DNA of 64,000 bases, taken from the NCBI RefSeq assembly GCF_051131155.1, contig NZ_CP159508.1, positions 3,906,001-3,970,000 of the forward strand. Direction: 5' to 3'. Under the pieces are notes generated by a model. The model ran no database searches and was not told the DNA's origin. It worked only from the letters and a program-made list of their open reading frames with translations. The position numbers were made by a program, and so were the translations under genes. Of this stretch, positions 57,014 through 64,000 are shown piece after piece. Within the stretch, counting starts at the first letter, position 1, and the number at the start of each line of letters is the position of its first letter. The DNA is from Pseudanabaena minima (GTDB lineage: Bacteria > Cyanobacteriota > Cyanobacteriia > Pseudanabaenales > Pseudanabaenaceae).

Positions 57014-57357
57014 CAGAAGCAATAGAGAAAAAAGCAATTATAGCTTCTCGTATTCGTGAAGCTCGTAAGATGGCTGGTCTCTCACAAACTCAAGTTGCAA
57101 AAATGGTAGGTGTTCATAGACCCTCTATTTCTGAAATAGAAGCTGGGAATAGAAACGTCTCTGCCAAAGAAATTGCCCAGTTTGCTGAAATCTTTGATGT
57201 TAGTCCTTCATGGCTAATTGGTGAAGGAGCAGACAAAGTTGATATGCACGATAACAAAATTCAACTTGCAGCTAGAGAACTACAAAAACTGAAACCTGAA
57301 GACCTTGACAGGCTTCTAACAATATTGGCTTCGATGAAAACAGGAGGAAGCAAATAG
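57010..57357 (+). CDS. XRE family helix-turn-helix repressor
   Basis: 115 aa. HTH core IREARKMAGLSQTQVAKMVG and HRPSISEIEAGNRNVSAKEI is a classic Cro/CI type. The C-terminus (LKPEDLDRLLTILASMKTG) is helical. It likely binds CTTACATTCCGTAAG over the operon promoter. Paired directly with an ImmA/IrrE protease gene (stop-start overlap TAGTG), as in systems where the protease cleaves or removes the repressor. Confidence 0.92.
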   Translation: MTEAIEKKAIIASRIREARKMAGLSQTQVAKMVGVHRPSISEIEAGNRNVSAKEIAQFAEIFDVSPSWLIGEGADKVDMHDNKIQLAARELQKLKPEDLDRLLTILASMKTGGSK

Positions 57358-58271
57358 TGAATAGCACCATTACCCAACTTAATCGAAATAAGGGGAAGCA
57401 AATAGTGACAAATCCAAAGCAAGTATTGGCTCAAAAGGCTATGCTCAAATCAATTGAAGTTCGGACTCAGTTAGGGTTTGGGCTTAATACTCCAATTTGC
57501 ATCTATGATTTATGCGACAAACTAAAAGTAAAGGTTAGATTTGTTGACATCAATATGGAAGGTATGTATATCAAAGGAGAGGAGCCAACAATTTTGCTTT
57601 CTTCTTTGCGTCCTCTCTCAAGGAGAAATTTCACCTGCGCTCATGAACTTGGACATCACATTTTTGAACATGGTTCAACAATAGATGAGCTCAAAGAAGG
57701 TGTAGATGAATTCAAAACTTTTAGCCCAGATGAATTTTTAGTGGACACCTTTGCTGGCTTCATATTCATGCCACCTTTAGCTGTGCGAAAAGCATTTGTC
57801 TCAAGAGGGTGGAATTCTTCTTCAGCAACACCTCTCCAATTTTTTACAATTGCTTGTAGTTTTGGAGTTGGTTATGAAACTTTAATCAAGCACATGGCTT
57901 ACACTCTAAAAATGATTAGTCATGCACAAGCGAGTTTACTTCTCAAATCAAGCCCCAAAGCTATACGAAAAGACGTTTTAGGGTATACCTCAACCGATCC
58001 TTTAATAATTGCTGATTTACAATGGTCTCTACCGATACTTGATGTGGAAGTAGGGAGTAATCTCTTACTACCAAGTACGGCAGAATCAGTCAAAGATACT
58101 ATCACTATTCAAGAAGAGTTACCTTTAGGAAGACTCTTTCGGGCTAACCGTCCTGGTATTGTTCGTGTTTACTGCCCTGATAGTAATTGGGCGATATTTG
58201 TTCGGATATCTCGTTTTCAATTTGCTGGATTGAGTCAATATCGCCACTTTGAGGATTTTGAAGATGAATAG
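57357..58271 (+). CDS. ImmA/IrrE family metallo-endopeptidase
   Basis: 304 aa from GTG 57357; a second GTG at 57402 with GGGGAAGC upstream is possible. Zincin motif HELGHHIFEHG (HExxH) with third ligand likely in the following DEFLVDTFAG. The C-terminal 120 residues include LDVEVGSNLLLPSTAESVKD and RANRPGIVRVYCPDSNWAI. Such proteases cut XRE repressors in response to damage, e.g. ImmA in ICEBs1 and IrrE in Deinococcus. That this one inactivates the adjacent XRE is inference. Confidence 0.92.
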   Translation: MNSTITQLNRNKGKQIVTNPKQVLAQKAMLKSIEVRTQLGFGLNTPICIYDLCDKLKVKVRFVDINMEGMYIKGEEPTILLSSLRPLSRRNFTCAHELGHHIFEHGSTIDELKEGVDEFKTFSPDEFLVDTFAGFIFMPPLAVRKAFVSRGWNSSSATPLQFFTIACSFGVGYETLIKHMAYTLKMISHAQASLLLKSSPKAIRKDVLGYTSTDPLIIADLQWSLPILDVEVGSNLLLPSTAESVKDTITIQEELPLGRLFRANRPGIVRVYCPDSNWAIFVRISRFQFAGLSQYRHFEDFEDE

Positions 58272-59040
58272 CACTACACCACTCTTAATTGAAGACACGA
58301 ATCTATCACATGCTTGGTCTCGTGCTTTCTTACATATCATTGATAATCCTGGCAAAGAGATTTCACCCCTAATAATAACCTTAACAGGTTTTACGAATGG
58401 CGTTCCAAATGAGGATCAAGTAATTCGAGATGAGCTTGACAACAGCCTTGTAGCTAATAGTAAGCAAAAAGTGCACACAGTTGCAAACACTATTTTCCCC
58501 TACTCCATCTGGACACATTCCAAAAATGACCGAAATAAGTTATTTCAGATGTATATTGATACTCTTCCTAGATATAAGGCTCTAGAAAGACATAAAAATC
58601 GACGTGGTATTTACTTTGAGAGGCTTATATCATTTGGTTCTGGGGCAAAGAACGGCAATCAACTTGAATATATTATTTCTCAATACAAGTCTCGTCCAGG
58701 TGTTAGGAAAAGTATGTTTCAAGCATCAATCTTTGATCCCGCGAGAGATCACATTACTACCGCACAGCTTGCTTTCCCTTGCCTCCAGCACATCAGTTTT
58801 GTTCCTCAAAACGATAAAACTCTAGCACTTAATGCTTTCTACGCTACTCAGCAGATATTTGAGAAAGCCTATGGGAACTATTTAGGGCTTTGTAGATTGG
58901 GGAATTTCATGGCTCATGAAATGGGATTAAAGTTTGAGCGAATGAACTGCTTTATTGGCGTTGCCAAAATAGATACTATTCCTAAGCTACATTCCAGTCT
59001 AGCTAAACTCACAGACTTAGCTCGAAAAGCTCAGAGTTGA
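58264..59040 (+). CDS. Thymidylate-synthase-fold protein
   Basis: 258 aa from ATG 58264 (GAGG nine bases upstream), overlapping the protease by eight bases. The C-terminal part matches the thymidylate synthase/dUMP-dCMP hydroxymethylase fold: FPCLQHISF with the nucleophile Cys173, then AFYATQQIFEKAYGNYLGLC and RLGNFMAHEMGL. N-terminal residues 35-165 are different from ThyA and contain GRLISFGSG-like (ERLISFGSGAKNG) loops. ThyA relatives convert dUMP to dTMP or hydroxymethyl-dUMP; in modification systems they supply 5-substituted pyrimidines. The family assignment is by motif, not search. Confidence 0.75.
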   Translation: MNSTTPLLIEDTNLSHAWSRAFLHIIDNPGKEISPLIITLTGFTNGVPNEDQVIRDELDNSLVANSKQKVHTVANTIFPYSIWTHSKNDRNKLFQMYIDTLPRYKALERHKNRRGIYFERLISFGSGAKNGNQLEYIISQYKSRPGVRKSMFQASIFDPARDHITTAQLAFPCLQHISFVPQNDKTLALNAFYATQQIFEKAYGNYLGLCRLGNFMAHEMGLKFERMNCFIGVAKIDTIPKLHSSLAKLTDLARKAQS

Positions 59041-59073
59041 ACAATTAATAAGAGACATCAATCGGAATATAAA

Positions 59074-60195
59074 ATGGGAACTAAAAGTCAGAAAATCCAT
59101 AATGACAACATCGAACAAAACGAGCAATTAAATTTTTTGTTTGGCGATTATGGGGATGAAAAAGACTCAGAGCTAGAGATTATTTCGCATATTCTTCCTG
59201 CAAAGCCTACAGTTGTATTTAATACTTACTGGCGGTTTGCGGTAGAAAGGCAAAAAATATTTTTTAAGAAGCTAGAAAATGCGTCAATGCCTTGGACAGA
59301 TGATCCAATTCTTTCGACATACAAGTTCACTAATGCTTACCGTGCCTCAGATCGTGTCAGTCAATATTTAATAAGGAATATTATCTACCACAATGATCTT
59401 CCATCATCACCGAATGAAGTTTTTTTTAGAATCATGCTCTTTAAACTCTTCAATAAGATCGAAACATGGCAACTTCTAGAACATCATCTAGGTTCTATCA
59501 TTTTTGCAGAATATTCCTTTGAGCGCTATGACAAAGTTCTTACAGATGCCATACAGTCAGGTCAAACTATTTATTCTGCTGCATACATTATGCCATCAGG
59601 AAGTACAAGTTTCGGACATACAGCTAAACATCGAAATCATCTTAAATTAATCGAGATGATGATGTCCAATGATTTGCCCAAAAAGCTCGCAGATGCTAAA
59701 AATATGCACCAAGGATTCGATTTAATACGCGATTATCCGACCATAGGTGATTTCTTAGCATACCAGTTCATTACTGATGTTAACTATAGTGAAATTACTA
59801 ACTTTAGCGAAATGGAATTTGTTATTCCAGGCCCTGGGGCGCTAGATGGCATTCGCAAATGTTTTACAGATCTGGGAGGACTTAATGAACCAGAAATTAT
59901 AAAATTTATGGCAGATATTCAAGATTCTGAATTTGCGAGGCTAGGGCTTAACTTTCAGTCTCTCTGGGGACGAAAGCTGCAATTGATTGATTGTCAAAAT
60001 CTATTTTGTGAAGTTGACAAATACTCTCGAATGAAACATCCTGACATTTCTGGAATATCAGGTCGAACTCGCATAAAGCAGAAATATTCAGGCAAAGGAA
60101 CGCATTTGGATCACTGGTATCCTCCAAAGTGGGGAATTAACCAAGAGATCAACGAATACAGACTAAAAAAGAGCACATCCAACTCTAAGTTTTAA
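59074..60195 (+). CDS. 5-hmdU DNA kinase helical-domain-like protein (base hypermodification type)
   Basis: 373 aa. The central region NTYWRFAVERQKIFFKKL, then PWTDDPILSTYKFTNAYRAS, DRVSQYLIRNIIYHNDLP and FFRIMLFKLFNKIETWQLLE is the pattern I associate with the 5-hydroxymethyl-dU DNA kinase helical domain (HMUDK_hel) family. A His-rich middle (FGHTAKHRNHLKL) and C-terminal GTHLDHWYPPKWG are further landmarks. I see no Walker A motif, so kinase chemistry is not supported by the sequence; a DNA-binding or transferase role is possible. It follows the ThyA-like gene by 33 bases. Confidence 0.65.
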   Translation: MGTKSQKIHNDNIEQNEQLNFLFGDYGDEKDSELEIISHILPAKPTVVFNTYWRFAVERQKIFFKKLENASMPWTDDPILSTYKFTNAYRASDRVSQYLIRNIIYHNDLPSSPNEVFFRIMLFKLFNKIETWQLLEHHLGSIIFAEYSFERYDKVLTDAIQSGQTIYSAAYIMPSGSTSFGHTAKHRNHLKLIEMMMSNDLPKKLADAKNMHQGFDLIRDYPTIGDFLAYQFITDVNYSEITNFSEMEFVIPGPGALDGIRKCFTDLGGLNEPEIIKFMADIQDSEFARLGLNFQSLWGRKLQLIDCQNLFCEVDKYSRMKHPDISGISGRTRIKQKYSGKGTHLDHWYPPKWGINQEINEYRLKKSTSNSKF

Positions 60196-60216
60196 TAGTA
60201 CTTGATGGAGTGAACA

Positions 60217-61098
60217 ATGGATTTTCAAGAATACCAAGAACAAGCTCTGAAGACAAATAGAATTCCTACTGACAAAGGGGTAGACGTAATGGTTCCCCTC
60301 TTAGGTCTTGCAGGTGAATCTGGCGAGTTGCTTAGTGAATACAAAAAGTATCTTCGAGATGGTGAATCTCATCAGCTTTTCCCGAAACGGGTTGCTGAAG
60401 AGTTGGGCGATCTACTTTGGTATATTGCCAATTTATCTAGCAAGTTCAATCTTGACTTGTCTCAAATTGCTGAAGCAAATCTGCGGAAATGTCGTGATCG
60501 TTGGGGAATATCATCTTCAGAGCAAACACATGTATATATATTTGATAGCGATTTTCCAGAAGAAGAACGTTTACCCCGTCAATTTGAGATTGAGATTACG
60601 GAAGTAAGTGAAGATAACTCAATAAAAATGAGAGCTTTTATCAATGGGAAACAAATCGGGAATGATCTTACAGACAACTCTTACTTATCTGATGGTTATC
60701 GCTTTCATGACATTTTTCATTTTGCATGTGCTGCTGTTTTAGGTTGGTCACCAGTTACTAGAAGTAATCTAAAATGCAAACGAAAAAGCAACTCTGATAT
60801 TGACGAGGTTGAGGATGGCGGTCGTGCAATAGCTACTGAAGAGGGAATATCTACTCTTGTATTTACCTATGCCAAGAATCATCATTTTTTAGAAAAAATT
60901 TCAACCCTTGACGATCACATCCTAAAAACCATCAAAAGTCTAACAGAACATTTAGAGGTTTCTCAATGTTCACTTGCTGATTGGGAAAAAACTATTTTAA
61001 ACTGTTATGAAGTATGGAGGAAAGTCGAAAAAAATCGAGGTGGAAAAGTTCTTGTGAACCTTGATGCTCGTTCAATAACCTATCAAGATCAGCGATAG
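60217..61098 (+). CDS. MazG-domain nucleotide pyrophosphohydrolase with extra C-terminal domain
   Basis: 293 aa. N-terminal MazG domain at about 1-100: metal-binding Glu in LLGLAGESGELLSEYKKYL and ExxD in VAEELGDLLWYIANL. MazG enzymes hydrolyse NTP or dNTP to NMP and pyrophosphate. The C-terminal 190 residues have conserved-looking YRFHDIFHFACAAVLGWSP, VTRSNLKCKRKSN and DGGRAIATEEGISTLVF, not part of classical MazG. In the operon it may clear unmodified or modified dNTPs. Twenty-one bases after the helical-domain gene. Confidence 0.8.
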   Translation: MDFQEYQEQALKTNRIPTDKGVDVMVPLLGLAGESGELLSEYKKYLRDGESHQLFPKRVAEELGDLLWYIANLSSKFNLDLSQIAEANLRKCRDRWGISSSEQTHVYIFDSDFPEEERLPRQFEIEITEVSEDNSIKMRAFINGKQIGNDLTDNSYLSDGYRFHDIFHFACAAVLGWSPVTRSNLKCKRKSNSDIDEVEDGGRAIATEEGISTLVFTYAKNHHFLEKISTLDDHILKTIKSLTEHLEVSQCSLADWEKTILNCYEVWRKVEKNRGGKVLVNLDARSITYQDQR

Positions 61099-61144
61099 AT
61101 TTATTCTCTTCTTTTCAGTAGTGATGCTTTGATTAGAGCATAAT

Positions 61145-61525
61145 TTATCCTAAAGCAATAGCACTTGCGACTGCGATTAAATCTGTATGGCTTATACTCA
61201 ATAACCACTTTAGAATCCCTAATTCTGAAGCTATCTCTTGGCATTTACCATATAAAACTACTGTTGGCTGTCCTGTTGACAAGCGTTGAATTTCAATATC
61301 AGTTGGTGCAATTCCTTGACTCCAGCCTGTCCCCAGAGCTTTAATTATCGCTTCTTTAGCAGCAAAACGACCTGCTAAGAATTGAATGTAATTCACATTA
61401 GATTTAGCAGTAATAAGTTCTAGTTCGGTAAAGCATCGTATTTCGTAGCTGCTTCCTAATTTTTCTAGAAGATTTTTAATACGCTCTATTTCAACAATAT
61501 CAATACCATGACCGATAAAATTCAT
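61145..61525 (-). CDS. acpS: Holo-[acyl-carrier-protein] synthase
   Basis: 126 aa, normal length. It transfers 4'-phosphopantetheine to ACP. Motifs: GHGIDIVEIERIK at the N-terminus (Mg-binding Asp), FAAKEAIIKALGTGW (Glu) and SISHTDLIAVASAIA at the end. It is convergent with the MazG gene. Its presence next to a system with an ACP-like protein is noted but may be coincidence because acpS is a core gene. Confidence 0.95.
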   Translation of the reverse strand: MNFIGHGIDIVEIERIKNLLEKLGSSYEIRCFTELELITAKSNVNYIQFLAGRFAAKEAIIKALGTGWSQGIAPTDIEIQRLSTGQPTVVLYGKCQEIASELGILKWLLSISHTDLIAVASAIALG

Positions 61526-61583
61526 ATGACTCTTTTCTAGAAAGTTGTTATTGAATGACGCATTAAATTGATTGATTCATAAA

Positions 61584-62060
61584 TTATTCATAGTCAATAG
61601 TTTTTGTACAACACTTAACATATAGAGGATGGCGTGGATGTCCTCCCTGTGTAACTCCTAGACAGTGAGGTTGAATATTGTGTTTAGATAGCAACTCTAA
61701 AACAAAGTGATCGCGTTGCATTAAATTCCCGTTATTTCCCCAAGCAACAACAACCCGATCGGCTGACTTAATCGCCTTTTTTAAATAGCGATCATTCTGC
61801 TTCCCAACAGGATCATCCACCTTTTTAAGCTCCAAAGGACTTGCTGTTCTAAAAGCAAATAGATTAACGACAATTAGCGAACCATAGTCCCAAAACTTCG
61901 CAAAACTAATACATCGCCGCAGCGTCGGGTCATCAATACTTGCATCCGCCTTACTAGGATTAAGCATAATAAACACAATTTTTGACTTTTCTATATCCCA
62001 TTCTCGCCATAGCGAATAACGATAGAGTCCCGTTTTATCGATGACAGCACCCTTTTTCAT
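61584..62060 (-). CDS. DUF1643 family protein
   Basis: 158 aa from ATG 62060 (MKKGAVIDKTGLYRYSL), with CGGGA six bases upstream; the frame is open to 62078. The family signature is clear: FIMLNPSKADASIDDPTLRR, GSLIVVNLFAFRTASP and VVAWGNNG. Its biochemical role is not known to me. It is separate from the operon at 56720 and runs in the other direction. Confidence 0.88.
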   Translation of the reverse strand: MKKGAVIDKTGLYRYSLWREWDIEKSKIVFIMLNPSKADASIDDPTLRRCISFAKFWDYGSLIVVNLFAFRTASPLELKKVDDPVGKQNDRYLKKAIKSADRVVVAWGNNGNLMQRDHFVLELLSKHNIQPHCLGVTQGGHPRHPLYVKCCTKTIDYE

Positions 62061-62268
62061 GAATTCCCGACTCAACAAATTTCCTTAAACTTAGCTAGTT
62101 TCTAGTCTCAGTTTTCCTATCAACTATTTTTCTATAATCTCACTAAACATCCGCACAAACATATGACTGTTAACTTTTCTAATACAGTTCATACTAACCC
62201 TCATAACGCATTGTACGAACAAGATTATTTGCTATAGAACAATCTATATGGTCGAGTACAGCCGAAAC

Positions 62269-63501
62269 CTACTCCTCCAACGGAAGAGACTGTTTAAGCA
62301 GAAATTCACGAATAGCTGAATCTTCAGTAAGCCCGATCGCTCTAGCATAGGCTTGCTTTGCTTCTGACTTAGCCCCCAACTGCTTAAATAAATGCGCCTT
62401 TAGCGCCCAGTAAGGTTGATAATTTTTCACAGACTCCAAAGGAATTGCCTTGAGGTGCATTAACCCCTCTTCTATTCCCTGCGCTTCGGCGATCGCTGCC
62501 GCATGACTGACTAAAGCCCCCAAAGTCGGCGAAATCCGAATCAACCCTGCGTACAGCAACGCTAATGCTTGCCAATTGACTTTCTGGGCGATCGCTCTTT
62601 GAGCATGAATCGATTGAATCGCCGCTTCCAGTTGAAACCTTCCCAACTGTTTAAAGGTTGCCGCCTGTGCTAGTTCCTTCTCTGCTTCTGCGATCGCCAT
62701 CTGCGACCACAAACTCGTATCCTGCTGCAATAGCGGCACATAGGAACCATCGCTAGTCCGACGAGCATCCCGCCGAGATTCACAATAGAGCATGAGCGCA
62801 AGTACCCCCCTTGCTTCTGGCTCTGTAGGCATTAACTGAACACAGAGCCGCGCTAACCAGATCGCCTCTTCTGCTAATCCACGATGACGTGGATCACTAC
62901 CATCCACAGTTTCCCAAGCATGAGTATAAGCAGCATATATCGCTTCTAATACAGCAGCTAATCGAATTGGCAAATCCTTCTCCTCTGGCAACTCAAAGGC
63001 AATCCCCGCATCACGAATTTTTGTTTTTGCCCTCACTAGCCGCTGACTCATCGTTGCAGGAGCAACTAGAAAGGCAGAAGCAATCTGCGCGGCATTCATC
63101 CCCAGAACTGTTTGCAACATTAGGGGCGTGTGAATTGTAGGATCGATCGCTGGGTGGGCGCAAATAAATAATAATTTCAAGCGATCGTCAGGAAAGGTAA
63201 CCGATTCTAAAGACGGCTCAGCAGCAAATTCTTGTTCATTGAATTTGAAAGTATTAAGAACCTTGTCATGCACCTGCGAACGTCTTCCCACATCAATCAA
63301 TCGATTTCGCGCCGTTACCAATAACCATGCTTCAGGATTTTTGGGAACGCCGCTTTCTGTCCAAGTTTTTAGTGCCGAGAGGAAAGCATCGCCGAGGGCA
63401 TCTTCAGCAGCGACAACATCCCTTGTTTGGGCGGCTAAATAGGCGACTAGCCGCCCATAGGAGTTGCGTGCAGCTAATTCGGCGGCTCGACGTGCTTCCA
63501 T
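62269..63501 (-). CDS. ECF-type RNA polymerase sigma factor with DUF6596-like C-terminus
   Basis: 410 aa. Region 2: RLVAYLAAQTRDVVAAEDAL and AWLLVTARNRLIDVGRR; region 4: LGMNAAQIASAFLVAPATMS with QRLVRAKTKIRD. The C-terminal 200 residues (EAIYAAYTHAW; AIWLARLCVQLMPTEPEARG; LMLYCESRRDARR) match the DUF6596 extension of the SigJ-like group. Such factors usually pair with a YCII protein; none is seen in the window to its downstream side, while a GST gene lies seven bases upstream on the same strand. Confidence 0.92.
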   Translation of the reverse strand: MEARRAAELAARNSYGRLVAYLAAQTRDVVAAEDALGDAFLSALKTWTESGVPKNPEAWLLVTARNRLIDVGRRSQVHDKVLNTFKFNEQEFAAEPSLESVTFPDDRLKLLFICAHPAIDPTIHTPLMLQTVLGMNAAQIASAFLVAPATMSQRLVRAKTKIRDAGIAFELPEEKDLPIRLAAVLEAIYAAYTHAWETVDGSDPRHRGLAEEAIWLARLCVQLMPTEPEARGVLALMLYCESRRDARRTSDGSYVPLLQQDTSLWSQMAIAEAEKELAQAATFKQLGRFQLEAAIQSIHAQRAIAQKVNWQALALLYAGLIRISPTLGALVSHAAAIAEAQGIEEGLMHLKAIPLESVKNYQPYWALKAHLFKQLGAKSEAKQAYARAIGLTEDSAIREFLLKQSLPLEE

Positions 63502-63507
63502 CTATGA

Positions 63508-64000
63508 TTAACCTCGCGGTGCGGTTTGTTGCCACGCTGGTAATTGCTCAATCCGCGCATACCAAGCCTGAATATGATGATAGTTCTCTAAGGGAAATCG
63601 TGCAGGTATGGCATAGGTGAGATCGCTCGCCACGGAGAAATCAGCCAAGGTCAAGGTGTTATTGACTAGGTATTCGCGATTTGCAAGATGATTATTCAAG
63701 ACGCTAGCTTCTTTATGAAAGCGATCGCTGGCTTGTTGCACTACTTGCAGATCAGGTTCGCCTAATTGCAAGAGAGCCTTCACAAAGTTCTCAAACTGCA
63801 AGGGCTGACAGACAGAATACCAATGGGCAAGTTGCCAACTTTGCCAGCGCATAATATCCGCCCGAATTTTGGGATCTTCGCTCCAGAGAGAATTAGGAAC
63901 TTGACTAGCCAAGTGTTGCATGATGGCTGTCGATTCCCAAAGGATAAAGTCACCATCTTGGAGGACGGGTACACGCCCTGTGGGATTTAACTGGACAAAT
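63508..64000 (-). CDS. Glutathione S-transferase (5' end outside window)
   Basis: The frame runs off the right edge. Visible thioredoxin-fold end: NPTGRVPVLQDGDFILWEST (cis-Pro in RVPVL and the ES motif) and the helical C-terminal domain FENFVKALLQLGEPD to LADFSVASDLTYA, with N-capping box-type residues near NTLTLADFS. About 165 of 200 residues are present. It conjugates or reduces small electrophiles with glutathione. Close to the sigma factor (6 bases) and so possibly co-transcribed with it. Confidence 0.9.
   Translation of the reverse strand, partial: FVQLNPTGRVPVLQDGDFILWESTAIMQHLASQVPNSLWSEDPKIRADIMRWQSWQLAHWYSVCQPLQFENFVKALLQLGEPDLQVVQQASDRFHKEASVLNNHLANREYLVNNTLTLADFSVASDLTYAIPARFPLENYHHIQAWYARIEQLPAWQQTAPRG

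Overview
The window reads as a chromosomal segment of a filamentous or Pseudanabaena-like cyanobacterium. The evidence is the very frequent HIP1 octamer (GCGATCGC), moderately low GC, the Ycf23/DUF561 protein shared with plastids, cyanobacterial-type ThiC with a TPP riboswitch, TPR-CHAT proteins, Uma2/DUF433-type genes and dense dispersed palindromes between genes. The species call is inference; no rRNA or tRNA gene was recognised.

Layout. 1-8.8 kb: end of a PAS/pentapeptide protein, a secreted beta-helix/SPOR protein, thiC with riboswitch, a MITE-clipped small ORF, ycf23, a DUF815 ATPase, a small DUF7734-like protein and a membrane protein. 9.4-16.9 kb: an ABC exporter, an HxlR regulator divergent from a WrbA-like flavoprotein, a cupin/membrane pair among MITEs, a secreted TPR protein, a Cof-type HAD hydrolase and an Uma2-type protein. 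17.1-26.8 kb: two tandem Ser/Thr kinases and a lipoprotein nuclease, a C39-like peptidase, a HAD phosphatase, a short endonuclease V homologue, a DUF433 antitoxin with a deleted toxin, and an LRR-Roc-COR GTPase.

27.0-51.7 kb is an export and protease region. A two-partner secretion pair (TpsB, and a TpsA carrying a DUF4347 caspase-like domain whose expected His is Glu) is followed by an M20 peptidase, a secreted trypsin-like protease, and five codirectional paralogues joining a signal peptide, 7-16 TPR units and a CHAT (caspase-like) protease domain. The paralogues have a nearly invariant protease end, variable TPR number and duplicated 182-bp spacers. An IS with transposase has cut off the last 12 codons of the promoter-proximal copy.

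52.0-56.3 kb: holB, two paralogous small proteins, hisS, and two toxin-antitoxin loci whose PIN toxins are broken while the small antitoxin-like genes stay open. 56.65-61.1 kb is a compact HIP1-free operon behind a recognisable promoter/operator: a small ACP-like protein, an XRE repressor, an ImmA/IrrE metalloprotease, a thymidylate-synthase-fold protein, a 5-hmdU-kinase-helical-domain-like protein and a MazG-domain protein. It looks like an acquired thymine/nucleotide-modifying system and is the best candidate for a little-described system here. The window ends with acpS, a DUF1643 protein, an ECF sigma factor with DUF6596-type C-terminus, and the end of a glutathione S-transferase.
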